Source of the DNA: Dasypus novemcinctus
Taxonomy: Eukaryota; Chordata; Mammalia; Cingulata; Dasypodidae
Assembly: GCF_030445035.2 (NCBI RefSeq)
Contig: NC_080677.1
Location: 113,081,263-113,145,262 of the forward strand
DNA length: 64,000 nt
Direction of reading: 5' to 3'
Positions 1-10,536 of this stretch are shown piece after piece. A model generated the notes under the pieces. It was not told where the DNA came from and did no database searches. It saw nothing but the letters and a program-made list of their open reading frames with translations. The number at the start of each line of letters is the position of its first letter. Within the stretch, counting starts at the first letter, position 1. Position numbers and translations under genes: made by a program.

Positions 1-189
1 TAATTATTTGTTTAAAGTCTATATATCCACTAGGCCTTATTAGTTAATTTGCTTTTAGCCAGAACATGTGTTCGTTCCCAATGAAGAATCATTCATTCTG
101 TGATGAAAATTGGGAAACATAAAAGGATAAGAAGTTAATGGATAGAATTATCTCAGATTTAAGGTCCCCCCTCAAAGTTTTGCTAAAGC

Positions 190-412
190 AGTTGAGTGGA
201 AGTGGGCTGGAAACCCAGCTCTTGGTTTGAGTCCTTGTTCTGCCACTGTGTGGGCTATATAACCTCTCTGTGCTTATCTTTCCTCATCTAATATTGAGAT
301 AATAATATTAATTTCTACCTTTGTAGGGTCTCTATGGGGATTAAAGGAGTTAATATATATAAAGCATTTAGAAAGGTGGCTGGCACAGAGCAATTACTCA
401 GTACTTTTTAAC
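190..412 (+). repeat. MIR SINE
   Basis: The order of MIR landmarks is clear: 'tctgccactgtgtgggc', 'aacctctctgtgc', 'cctcatcta', 'ggattaaaggagttaatata', 'tggctggcacagagca'. It is sense orientation and heavily diverged, as expected of an ancient mammalian copy. Confidence 0.85.
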
Positions 413-1189
413 TGTGGTTGCTTCTTGGTTTATATTATATGAGTGGTACCTTCTGCGGCCTATCCTCTCTCTCCATTGCATGGTATTCTACAGAAATCAT
501 AGTTTACCTTAAAGAATACCATGAATTCAAGGTGGAGCCAACTCAATATGTATGAAAAATGCTACTCAACTTGTTTTTCCTTACACGAAATTTGGGAAGT
601 TATGTTCTTTTCCAATATGGGAAATGGGGAGCTCATCTCTGACTTTTGTTTCCACCTTAATGTGATCAGGTCTTATGTCAGGGTGCTGGCTAAGGATTGG
701 GGGGAACCACTGTTCCATACAGAAAAATTAGGAGAAAGGTAAATAATAGCACCAAGGCAAAGCTCCCAAATAGCTGAAGCTAGTAGTTGGCACCCCCTTT
801 CAAATTTAAGCACTTGACCCCTTTGGCTCTCCTTAAAACTGCCTATCCCCTCTCAAGAGCAGTGTTCTTGAGCATCAAGGGGTCAGACTGATGCTTGTCC
901 CTCCCTCCTTCCTCACATCCCAGGTGGTAAGGATCAGGGCTATCACAGAAGACCCTGTTCTCCTGGGTTCCCCAGAGCCCTCTGCCTCTGCCCACTCCAC
1001 TCCACTTTCCTGGTTTCAGGAACCTTGGGTCTTCCTTTGTTTCCTGTCTGCCCCCTGGAGCATGCGTGGACACACACACAGTCTTTCAATACAGTCTTTC
1101 AGTATCTTGGTTTCCCTGGGGCCAGGGTCTCTGTGCCTCAGTTCCTGAGAAACTAATCCATATTTTTGAAAAAGGAGAGTATTAATAGT

Positions 1190-1405
1190 TAAGATCAGGA
1201 GCTTTGGAAACAGACCTGAATTGGAGTTTCAGTTTGGATACAACTGTGTGACTTCGGGCCACAACCTTAATATCTTTGTGCCTCATGGGTCATCTTTGTA
1301 AAATGGGGATAGCAATTCCTATTTCAGAGAGCAGCTGGAAAAATTAAGTGAGATGATATTTCTACAGCACTTAGCACAGGCCTGGTTTACAGTGAGCACT
1401 GACAA
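1190..1405 (+). repeat. MIR SINE
   Basis: The landmarks are 'ctgtgtgacttcgggcc', 'tttgtaaaatggggata', 'aattaagtgagatgat' and 'cacttagcacaggcctgg', all in sense order. Confidence 0.85.
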
Positions 1406-1862
1406 AATGGAGGAGATTATTGATGTTTTGTGCTAATGGGAAGAGTTTAGGCCAAATAATCTCTCCTCTTACCTTATTAAAATAACTTGTCTTATAGAGA
1501 TAATGCCTTCTATTTTGAAGCCCAGAATACAAAAGGAGGGATTTTATTGGTAAAATTCCAGCCTAGGGACTATTTTGGTGAGCAAAGATTAAGCAACAAG
1601 AAGTGTAAATTCTAACAAGTCATCATCCCTAGAGACCTGTCAATTTCTTCTTCCATAAAAGGAAGAATTGGGATAAGATGACTGTTCAGGTTCCCCCTGC
1701 CTGACATGCTACAATTCTATATGAAAGAGTAATTCTCTGAGTGAATTCTTTTATTTATACTTAAATACCTTGACTAATACATGGTATTTATTCTGAGATC
1801 ACTTGTTGTGTGGCTCTTGGTGCCTCACTTTTTTTTTTTCATCTTCAAATTTAGTAGTTGAA

Positions 1863-2198
1863 TGGGAAGCTGATGTGGCTCAAGTGATTGGGCTTCTGCC
1901 TACCAAATGGGAGGTCCCTCGTAGGTTCCTGGTGCCTCCTAAAGAAGACAGTGAGCTGGCATGATGGGCAGGCATGGCAGGCTGATGCAACAAGAGACAC
2001 GGGAAGAAAAACATAATGGAAGACGCAACAAAGCTGGAAACGGAGATGGCTCAGGTAATTGGGTGCCTCCCTCCCACATTGGAGGTCCTGGGTTCGGTTC
2101 CTGGTGCCTCCTAAAGAGACAAGGAAGGTGAACAGACATAGCAAGTGCAAAAACAAGAGGGTGGAGATAAATAAATAAAATAAATATTTTAAAAAAAA
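1863..2198 (+). repeat. DAS SINE, dimeric form
   Basis: Two tRNA-Ala-like heads occur in tandem, each with 'gatgtggctcaagtgattgg' or 'gatggctcaggtaattgg' type A-box regions, a 'gggaggtc'/'tggaggtcctgggttc' B-box region and 'tcctggtgcctcctaaaga' ends. The element finishes in 'ataaataaataaaataaa' and A-rich sequence. It is flanked by a near-perfect 12-bp target duplication (TTAGTAGTTGAA at 1851-1862, TTAGTACTTGAA at 2199-2210). The family is specific to armadillos as far as I know. Confidence 0.85.
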
Positions 2199-2210
2199 TT
2201 AGTACTTGAA

Positions 2211-2350
2211 GTTGGAGTTAGTCATTCTGGGTTTCGATTGTAGCTCGACCACTTGACTTTGGGCCTGTGATTTAACCTTTCTGAGCCTCATAACCTCATC
2301 TGTCAAATGAGAATAGACAGAGAGTAGATGTGATAATGAAAAGAGACAAA
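2211..2350 (+). repeat. MIR fragment
   Basis: 'ctcgaccacttgactttggg', 'aacctttctgagcctcataa', 'catctgtcaaatgagaata' follow the MIR order in sense. The DAS dimer lies immediately upstream and may have inserted in or beside this older element. Confidence 0.7.
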
Positions 2351-2369
2351 ATACTTAGTGTCCTTTTTT

Positions 2370-2749
2370 TTTGTCATTTTAAGCAATTTTTTTATAATGG
2401 TAAAATATAACAAAATGTGTCATTTTAAACACTTTTAAGGGTACAATTCAGTGGGGTTAATTACAGTCACAATGTTGTGCAACTATTTCTAAACATTTTC
2501 TAAAACTTCTCATCACCCCAAACAGAAACTCTGTCCCCGTTAAACAGTAACTCCCCCCTCCTCCCAGCCTTTGTAACCTCTAATCTCTTATTGGTTTCTA
2601 CAAATCTGCTTATTCTAGACATTTCATTTAGGTGGAATCATATAATATCTGTCCTTTTGTGAAGTCTTTTATTTAGCATGTTTCCAGATTCTGTGTCGTA
2701 ACTTGTTACAGAACTTCATTCTTTTTTATGGCTGAATAATAGTCTATTT

Positions 2750-2785
<36 letters not shown>

Positions 2786-3160
2786 ACATTTTGTTTATCG
2801 ATTTATCTGCTGATAGACACATCAATTGTCTCCCTTTTGGCTATTGTGCATAATGCTGCTATGGACATTGGTGTATAAGTATGTCTTTGAGTCCCTGTTT
2901 TCAGTTCTTTTGAGTACATCCTCAGGAGTGGAATTACTAGGTCATATGGTCATTCTGTGTTGAACTTTTTGAGAACCCACCAAACTGATTTCCACACTGG
3001 CTGCAACATCTTACATCCTACCGGCAGTGCACCAGAGGGGGGCATTAACCAGTTTTGTCTCTAAATTAGCCAACTTATTTGAGAATGTCTTTCCATTTGA
3101 AGACATGTCCTCTTCTTGAAATTGCTCTTTGAACCAGTCTTATCATCTTACTGGTTCTCT
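2370..3160 (-). repeat. LINE-1 3' region, antisense
   Basis: The reverse strand of this block matches the 3' part of old mammalian L1 elements: 'ggctgaataatagtctattt', 'ttgtgcataatgctgctatg', 'ttttgagtacatcctcagga', 'aactgatttccacactggct'. It is interrupted by a TA/CA microsatellite at 2750-2784. Frames are broken; no ORF is intact. Confidence 0.85.
2750..2784. repeat. (TA)n(CA)n microsatellite
   Basis: A short TA run passes directly into about eleven CA units inside the antisense L1. It is likely length-variable. Confidence 0.95.
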
Positions 3161-3205
3161 TATTATAATTAATAATAACTAATATTACTATTAATATGAG
3201 TTGAG

Positions 3206-3577
3206 GGAAACGGACTTTGGCCCAGTGGTTAGGGCGTCCGTCTACCATATGGGAGGTCTGCGGTTCAAACCCTGGGCCTCCTTGACCCGTGTGGAGCTGG
3301 CCATGCGCAGCGCTGATGCGCGCAAGGAGTGCTGTGCCACGCAAGGGTGTCCCCCGCGTGGGGGACCCCACGCGCAAGGAGTCCACCCGTGAGGAAAGCC
3401 CCCCAGCGTGAAAAGAAAGAGCAGCCTGCCCAGGAATGGCGCCGCCCACACTTCCCGTGCCGCTGACGACAACAGAAGCGGACAAAGAAACAAGACGCAG
3501 CAAACAGACACCAAGAACAGACAACCAGGGGAGGGGGGAAATTAAATAAATAAATAAATCTTTTAAAAAAATAATAA
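3206..3577 (+). repeat. DAS SINE, full-length with perfect target duplication
   Basis: The tRNA-derived head has A-box 'tggcccagtggttagggcg' and B-box 'ggttcaaaccc'. It is followed by the GC-rich DAS body ('gcaaggagtgctgtgccacg') and a tail with TAAA repeats. Flanks carry a perfect 14-bp duplication, TAATATGAGTTGAG, at 3192-3205 and 3578-3591. The CpG-rich, little-decayed body suggests a fairly young copy. Confidence 0.92.
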
Positions 3578-5003
3578 TAATATGAGTTGAGTAAAATCTT
3601 TGATGTGTTTCATTTGAAATTTGTACAAAAGTCATGTTTTTAACTTTTGAAAATTATACTTTAATGGTTCTGACTCTGCCTGAAAACAATTTCTGCAATT
3701 GATTGACATTGGCAAACCTTGCTTTGCTAAATTCTGATTGTTACTGAAAAAACAAAAACACACTGGATTTGCATTTTTGCACTTCTTGTCCCTCTTTTGC
3801 CTATGCTAGTTAGCTAGAGCCTTGCCCTGTGGGGGTCAGGTTGGGGGAAAATCCTTGGGAGGAAACCCTATCTACTGGAAAAGAAATAAGCAAGCGAGAT
3901 GAGCCTAGCAGAAAGAGATACTTTTGCTGTGGCCTTTGCATTTATGACCAGCTAGATAATGAAGGAAGGTAATTCTGAAAGCTTTATGTCCGTTTTAACG
4001 GTCCTTCAAGCACTGAAAAAGATAATAGTCAATGGATGGTGTCCATAAGGATTTTTTCCCCTTCTCCCCTGACAGCCATTGACAGGATCATTTTGTATTT
4101 GCAACTGCTGTCACTGAAGCGCAGAGGAAAGCTCTGTAAGGCCAGGAGGATGAGGACAACTTCCCTTCAAGGATCTCTATTGTCATCACTATGACAATAA
4201 TTTTTATTCTTCTTTTTTATAGAGTATCTACTTTGTGGAGCTTAAGGCTATGGGATTTGGGTCACATAAAATCACAGTAGCATAAAATCATGCTTTGTAA
4301 TCTTGCAAGAGTATTTTACAGAACTGCAAAGAGAACCTAAGAAACAAGATAAAAATAATTACCAGTGCTGGTCACTTGATTAATACAATTATTTATAAGA
4401 TGCTAAAAGCTTTTCGGAGGCTTTCAGAGACTGTGTCAATTTGGTGACCGTTTTCTCTGTCATTTTGGATTCTTAGGCCACTACCATTCCTACCATTCCC
4501 ACCATTTCTTCCCCCCCCCTCAATCTGGCTTATCATCTAAGGAAAAAATGTAAATGAATTGCAAATCAGCTCAGCCGTCGGGTAGTTTCTCTTTATCATA
4601 AGCAACTCATTCGTAAGGACAGAAACCATGCTATTTCGTTTATGCACCCTCTCATCTCAAAACACTGCGCTTTGCGTTAAATTTCAATACACGTCTTTAG
4701 CTTTCCTACAGCTAGCATCAGAGACAACAACCCCTTGACAAAGTTTGACTCTGCGGAAAGAGCCGTTTGTGAATGAAGCCGGAGAGGCGGCGCACGGGAC
4801 CTTAGAGTGGGATGCAAAATATCTAAGAGGGGCCTTCAGGTAGAGTGAAAACAGTTGGATTGAAAAAGAGGTGAAAAACAGAAAAGAAAAGCCAATATAG
4901 AACGGACTAAAATGAAAATTAACAGGTGAAGCAAACAAAAAAGGAAGGAAAGCCGGGCGCCGGTGGCGAAGGCGAGGAGGTGAGCGGCCGCGGAGGGGCG
5001 GAG

Positions 5004-5028
5004 ACTACAGCCCCCAGAACCCCTTGCG
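5004..5028 (+). promoter_or_regulatory. ZNF143/THAP11-like motif
   Basis: ACTACAGCCCCCAGAAC followed by CCCTTGCG resembles the ZNF143/THAP11 site (ACTACAATTCCCAGMATGC) with changes in the centre. It lies about 50-70 bases before the ATG. The ACTACA and CCCAG blocks are right, so it is a plausible but degenerate site. Confidence 0.45.
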
Positions 5029-5049
5029 GCGTCTCCTCCCCAGGGACCA

Positions 5050-5063
5050 GTCCCCTAGGCAAC
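5050..5063 (+). promoter_or_regulatory. RFX X-box candidate
   Basis: GTCCCCTAGGCAAC fits the imperfect inverted repeat bound by RFX factors (GTTGCCATGGCAAC) at 10 of 14 positions, with a perfect GGCAAC half-site. RFX2/RFX3 control ciliary and sperm flagellum genes, which suits LRGUK. Confidence 0.5.
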
Positions 5064-5072
5064 CCCGGTAAA

Positions 5073-5084
5073 CAAGATGGCGAC
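5073..5084 (+). promoter_or_regulatory. YY1 motif over the start codon
   Basis: CAAGATGGCGAC matches the YY1 consensus (CAAGATGGCGGC) at all but one base and contains the initiator ATG. YY1 sites placed over the start codon in this orientation are common in CpG promoters. Confidence 0.6.
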
Positions 5085-5361
5085 CTCCGGGAGCCATCCC
5101 CAAAGTCCCAGGCTTTCCTCTCTCGTGGGAGTCCTGCGCAGTTCACAAACCGGATCCCAGTCGACACTGTTGCCCTCAGAGAAAGAGGATCACCTGTTCT
5201 CGTTACCTTTCCCCATGGGGCAGAGGCCGAAAGGTAGTTTGAACAAAGCCTCGCACTTACTCCAGCAGCTCATTCGCCGCTATCCGGAGTCGGACGCGGA
5301 AGAGTACGAGGGCGAAGTGGAATACGAGGAGTCTTCAGATTCGGAAATGCTGAAGTTGGAG
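5077..5361 (+). CDS. LRGUK: LRGUK coding exon 1 (residues 1-95), with start codon
   Basis: The ATG at 5077 sits in a strong context (A at -3, G at +4) at the end of the CpG-rich promoter. The 95 residues have no recognisable fold. Serine-rich residues 1-34 are followed by a helix-prone stretch (55-69) and a strongly acidic Glu/Asp/Ser segment (71-90). The frame continues only three codons past the donor before a stop. The chosen donor GAG|GTGTGC at 5362 keeps phase 0 with exon 2, but it is weak (no A at +3, C at +6). No other nearby GT joins in frame with exon 2 as well. The 5' UTR start cannot be fixed from sequence. Confidence 0.85.
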
Positions 5362-6029
5362 GTGTGCTAACCCCTACCCCCACACCCCGTCGCCCTCTCT
5401 ACCAGCCGTCGGGCCCCTCAACTTCAGCGGCGCTCCCGACCCACCCCTCTAGCCCGCGGCTTAGCCCACCCCTCGGCTCTCGCCGCCAGGAGCGCGCCTT
5501 ACTTTTTCGTATTTCTATTACCCAGTTTCCTCACCCCCCGCCCCCCTCCCACCTGACATAGCTCCAAATATCGCCTTTATCATTCATTAGCACTTTTGGT
5601 TTATGACTCAAGTTACCTTCAGCGTCGTTACGAAAAAGTATCTATATGTATGAGTTATGACTTTAACTTTTTGAATATTATACTTCAACAGTATTGTGAA
5701 TAGGCAGCGTTTGTCTGACATTTCCAGCACCTGTTTCCGGGACTCTGAAGTACTTCAACACTTTCCCCCATTTCTAGTCCCTTCATCTTTCCTTAAAAGA
5801 GAGAAAAAAAATTATTCCATTGAAATAATTTGATATCAAAGACTAACTTACTTAAAAGTGTTGGTGTATTACTTCTACCAGAGTTATTTGCTTTATTATA
5901 CAAGCAATGTGCGCGTGCGTACACATCCCCCAGAACGGAGTCATGGAACGTTCAGCCAGCTCGCTGTGGGAGTGTTTTAGAATTTGGGGAATGTTTCCAG
6001 CATTCCCACCTAAGTTGACGCCTTAGCTT

Positions 6030-6720
6030 TTCACGTTAATACAAATGCCTTCTTTTCTACAATACCTCTTCTAAGCATTACCCAATTCCACTTCTTTCTC
6101 ACACTTAAAGTCATCCTGTTCCTTTCTTAGCCCTTTACCTGTCTTCTTGTCCTTTCCTAATTTCTACCATATCACTATCTGGCTCCTCTTCTTTCAGAAA
6201 CACGAATTGAGTTGCTTCCTTTCAAAACCGTTAGGTTTTCCTCTTTATGTTGGCTGTCAGAAAACTCAGAATCAAGCTTTTTTTTTTTCATTTCAGTCGT
6301 TTTCTTTAGATTTTTCTCTCTGCTTTGCTCTTCGGAGTATAAATTGCTTGAAATTCTTTTCAAAAGTAGATATAATAGAGAAATAAAATGTTTTCAATAT
6401 CCTCACTCTGAGACATTCTTCTGACTGCCTCTCATCAACGAGGCCTGTTTCTCTTTATTATGCTTGTTTCCTTTCACTCTCACTTTCCATGTTTGTCTTA
6501 TTTCTTCTTATTTCCAGCCCCTACCCCCAACTCTCCCCACTTGCAATATCTTATGTTATTCTACCCTTAACAATTTACACTCTTCCTCTGTCTAATGTCC
6601 CTTTCTTTTCTAATGTACTTTGTTTACTTTTACCATTTGGCCCATTTTTTCTTACCCTCATTCCGTATTTTTTTCTTTCCTCCTCTTCTTCCTCCTACAG
6701 GGGCTAGTTATACATTAGTT
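6030..6720. repeat. Pyrimidine-rich stretch
   Basis: About 700 bases are strongly biased to C and T on the + strand, with runs such as 'ttcctcctcttcttcctcct'. The long T/C-biased frames here (phenylalanine, leucine and serine rich) are products of this bias, not genes. Confidence 0.6.
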
Positions 6721-7289
6721 TACTTAAAGTGGACCATAAAAAACACTTACTTTGCCTTTTGTTGATTCATTTTGCCACCCTTAATAGTGGCTATTGCAAA
6801 ACTGTAGCAGTGTTTTTGCAACTTTGAGATGTTTGTATGGTTTCCACCAGCTTCTACCCCAGAGGAGTTCACAAATGAATCACCAGTTCACTTTACTATT
6901 CTAATTAATGATGCTCTTCATCTATGTGGTTCATTAGTACCATTGTTAATCTGTCTTCAGCATGCCATTAACAAACCTTAGAAAGGATTTGTTCTTTTTG
7001 CCCTGTAGGACATGTCTGGAAAAACTCTAGTATTTCTCCAATTGAAATTCTAAATATTAATATTTATTTTGTGTTCTTACATTCTACTTTGGTGTCACAT
7101 ATTTTAATATGCTGAATAAACAACAACAAGAAAAAGGCAGAGTTAAAAGGAAACATTTGAACTTTCATATTCAGTCTTTTATTTTCCATATCTTAGCCTG
7201 GTTAAGATGTGGAATGCTATGATGATAACAATGCTTAGTGGGTGTCTATAATTCAATTAGTCTCAAACCTCAGAAGCCTTTATGAATTT

Positions 7290-7550
7290 AAGGGAGGTAG
7301 TGCAGACAAGCTGTTAAGAAACTCTGGCTTTGGATGCAAAGATTTGTATGTGAGGCTTGGTTTAACCTCTTATTAGTTGTGAGATCTTGACCAAGTTACT
7401 TAACCTCCCTATATCTCATCCATAATATGGGAATTATAATAATACTTTTCTCATATGAGAGTTGTAAGAATTAAATGAGATATTGTTTATAAAAAGCTTA
7501 GCATAATATTTATACCGTTACTCATATAAATAATAATAAATTATACATGT
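7290..7550 (+). repeat. MIR SINE
   Basis: The landmarks 'ttgtgagatcttgaccaagt', 'tacttaacctccc', 'ataatatgggaattataata' and 'gttgtaagaattaaatgaga' are in sense order. Confidence 0.85.
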
Positions 7551-7699
7551 TTGTCTGCTAAAAGCAGCCTGTTAAAAGAGATTTAATTAAGTTAACCTTC
7601 ACTGAACTAACATTCATTGAATCACAGTTGTGTGGGAAGCACTCTGATTGTTTTGTGTAGAGTCTAATACATGAAAACTAGTCTTAGTATAAACCAGTA

Positions 7700-7810
7700 A
7701 CTTAATGTGGGTAAGGCCTCCTCATGGGATAGTTGTGAGCATTAAATTTCACGAGGACCTCTGTGAAAGTTCTTAATCTAGTGTCTGATCCACAGTAGGC
7801 TCACAAATTA
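7700..7810 (+). repeat. MIR 3' fragment
   Basis: 'catgggatagttgtgagcat' and 'agtgtctgatccacagtagg' match the 3' half of a MIR in sense orientation. Confidence 0.6.
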
Positions 7811-7849
7811 AAAAAGCAATAATACATAATAGCAATAGTAATGATGGAA

Positions 7850-9290
7850 GAAGGTGTGAACATTGAGGATTTACACTGTCCATGTTCTCAGGGTGAGGTA
7901 AGAATGTGAGCAAATCACAGCAATTCAGCTTCTGGAGTTGCTGGGTTGCAAGGATAGTGAAAGGCTTTACAGAAAAGTAGAGCCTTATCTGGGTACAGAG
8001 ATGGTGTGTGGGCAAGTGGACAGCAGCTTTTCATGCTGAGTTTAGAAGATGAGGTGGGTTCAGATTGTGGAGGGCTCTTGCTGTGGCCTTGGGCCTCCGA
8101 GCAGTGGGTAACTGCTCTGCTGGTTAGGTGGGATTAGATTAGAGGATAGGAAGACCAGAAGCAGGGAGGTCTGTGAGGAGACTCCAGCTACATTTAGGGG
8201 AGAGAGAGAAGAGTCTGAATTATGGCAGTTGCAGTAGGAATGAAAAGAAAGCTAAAGATGAAAAATAGTCAAAATGGGACAGTTGCTAATTGAATTTTAG
8301 AAATTTAGGATGACTGTTCTGTGTCTTGGTCAGAAAGATATGGCCATTTGCTACATGAAACGGGCAGAGGAGCTCTGCATTAAGGAGTTGGGTATATGAA
8401 TCACATGAAATTGGCAATCAGAGGAGAGGTCTCAGAGGAGGAGACCTAGAAGTTATCAGCATTGGCTTCTGTGGTCACCCAGGTAGAGAAGAGGGAAGAA
8501 GGGGCTAGAACCCTGGGGGATACAGATATTTAAGTGGCAGGCAGATGGAGAAGAATTAGGCAAAGAAGTTGGGAAGGACTGGTAAGAGAAGTAGTAGAAG
8601 AACAGAAGAGCCCTGTGATAGGGAAACCAAGCAGGAAAGTCTCAAGAGCATGGGAATGTGTTGTGCTGCCATGAGGCTAAGCAGGAAGAGACCTAAAGAA
8701 GTGCTCTTAGCTTTGACTCTGTGAGGATAGACAGCTGGGCCCATGTGGTGTTTGAGACATGGTAGAGACAGAAGCTTAGCTGAAGTGAATTGAGGGGCAA
8801 CTGAGGGATTCATATCAAAACAAAATGGCAAAACAAGGAGAAACAACTCTGGTTACTAAGGATAACTATAGCTATAGCTGAAGAAATGTGCAGGACTGAA
8901 GAGAGCCTTTTTAAGACAGCACAGACTCAAATAGCTGGATAGCCTTGGAACAATGGAGCATGACAGGTTTAAAACACCTGCAAAAGAGGGCATAATTGAT
9001 GGTGCCCCCTGCAAGGTCCCGGAGGAAGCAGAAGGCAGTGGGAACCTGGGCCTGGAGAAGGAGCAGTCTTCCTCTGAGACCTGAGCGAGAAACATTAGGG
9101 CAGAGGCAGAAATTCCAGGCACTTAGTGCCTGATAAGCTTCTAAAGTCGAAGCGAAGGGCATCTGCTGAGTGAGGACAAAGAAGATGAGGCTCCAGGCAG
9201 CTTGAGGAAGGTAATGACCATCCAGACTGGCCAAGGAGGGCAGCTGCAAAGGCAGCTGATGACCAGTTGGCTAGTAAGTCAGCTGCAAGT
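7850..9290 (-). repeat. LINE-2 remnant, antisense
   Basis: On the reverse strand this long purine-rich block follows L2: leucine/serine-rich broken frames and a stretch equivalent to the reverse transcriptase YADD region near 8455 ('gttatcagcattggc' on +). Typical antisense L2 phrases include 'ggagggctcttgctgtggcc', 'gagaagagggaagaaggggc' and 'gaaccctgggggatac'. It is badly decayed and no frame is intact. Confidence 0.65.
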
Positions 9291-9439
9291 TGACTTCAGA
9301 GTGGCACCAAAATGCATGATTGTGGGGCTTTTCCGAGCTCAGTCAGCAGCTCAGGGGTAGGGATAGGTTCGTTAATTCAGTCAACCCATGTCTGAGCACC
9401 TGCTCTATGCTAGGCACTCTTTTACCCCCTTCCCCTCTA

Positions 9440-9825
9440 TGCTTCAGCCATCTTGGTTTCTTCGTAGTTCCATCATAGGCCCACACTTACCTTTGCCTTT
9501 TGTGTTTTGTACATGTTGCCTCTTTTGCCTGCTATTGCCTCATCAGCCCTCTTTTCTGGTGTTTCTTCCCCATTGCTAGAATAACTCACAGCTTTGGATC
9601 TTGGCTTTATTGCACTCTCCCGCAGGAAGCCTTTGCTAACCTCCTACCACACTCTAGAACTGACACCTAATATGTCCCCTGCTTACCTCTATTGTGGTAT
9701 TTATCAAACTCCTGAAGTTGCTTGTGCACTTGTCTGTCTCCCAGACTGAACTGTACATGCCTAATGGACAGGTACCATGGCACATTCATAATTCTATATG
9801 CTGAGCCCAGCATACCAGCTGGCTT
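9440..9825 (+). repeat. LINE-2 3' end, sense
   Basis: L2 3' landmarks occur in order: 'cccgcaggaagcctttgcta', 'tgtggtatttatcaaactc', 'cttgtctgtctcccagactg', 'ggacaggtaccatggcacat', 'ctgagcccagcataccagct'. A short antisense L2/MIR-like 3' end (9370-9420) sits just upstream, so two 3' ends meet here in opposite orientation. Confidence 0.75.
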
Positions 9826-10536
9826 CTATAAAGATTTTTTTTTTCCCCTCAAATGAAAATTTTCTCCCCGAGTGAACATGACACAACCCCTGACTCAAAG
9901 AAGTTGATTGTAAAACTGATTCAGGTTTGGGTTAGGTATGAGGTAGTTGGAATTGGGGGATAAGGGGTCAGAGACTTGAGGGTAGAGAGAAATTGAAATT
10001 TCCCGTGGGATACCCAGTAGGGAAAGAAGTCAGACTGGGACAGATAGATACTGAGAAAGGGAAGAATGAGCAGGCTGAAGATTTTGATGTGGTCAGAGAT
10101 GATGTGGAGAGCTTGAAGGGTAGGGGGTGTGGGATCAGAGAATGGACTCCTGAGCTCTGAGGTTCCCTGGGTGGAATGGTTAACACGACGGCCAGGCCCA
10201 CAGTGCCTGGAGCTTGGGGACTGTGACCACTCACACTGGTGCTTCTACTTCCGCTATGTTCATTCAGCTTTAAACACCTAATGTGAGTGACTACCTGCAA
10301 GTTCAGTTGGAACAAAAACATTAATATTATAGATATTTACCTAGTTTTACATAATATGTATGTGTCCTCAAGGCAAAATTTTCTTTGGGGCTGGTAAATT
10401 TTGGAAACTCAGCTACTGGATATGTAAAATAGTAAGTGCTGTGTCTAGGTGGATTGTTTCTTTTCTAATGGAAGTCCTTTCTTCCTACCACTTCCCTGTT
10501 TTTTTCTTTGTTGTTTTTTTATTTGTTTGTTTGCAG

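Larger units (their letters stand above)
1..4949. other. Upstream intergenic DNA
   Basis: No exon is recognisable here. In mammals EXOC4 lies upstream of LRGUK on the same strand, but no EXOC4 coding sequence is visible. The block holds three MIR copies, two DAS SINEs and one antisense L1, each listed separately. Stretches 420-1190, 1410-1850 and 3600-4950 are AT-rich with nothing I can name. Confidence 0.8.
4950..5480 (+). promoter_or_regulatory. LRGUK: CpG-rich LRGUK promoter and first exon
   Basis: This is the only unique (non-repeat) stretch of the window with dense CpG, starting near 'gccgggcgccggtggcgaag' and fading after 5480. There is no TATA box at a useful distance before the ATG. 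It contains the three candidate motifs listed separately. The transcription start cannot be read from sequence; a site between about 4950 and 5050 is likely. Confidence 0.75.
5362..10536 (+). other. LRGUK: LRGUK intron 1
   Basis: Phase 0, donor GTGTGC (weak). It holds a pyrimidine-rich stretch, a MIR, and a large block of L2 remnants in both orientations. No exon-like sequence was found apart from chance frames. Confidence 0.85.

Noticed and set aside
3206..3290. A tRNA gene
   Set aside because: A and B boxes are present, but the cloverleaf is broken and the sequence continues into a SINE body with a tail and target duplications.
3075..3635. A 186-codon reverse-strand frame
   Set aside because: It runs across the DAS SINE at 3206-3577, where GC-rich sequence lacks stops. 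It has no domain and no conservation argument.
4919..5167. A divergent gene on the reverse strand of the CpG promoter
   Set aside because: The 82-codon frame overlaps exon 1 and reflects GC-rich sequence; I see no splice-linked second exon upstream.
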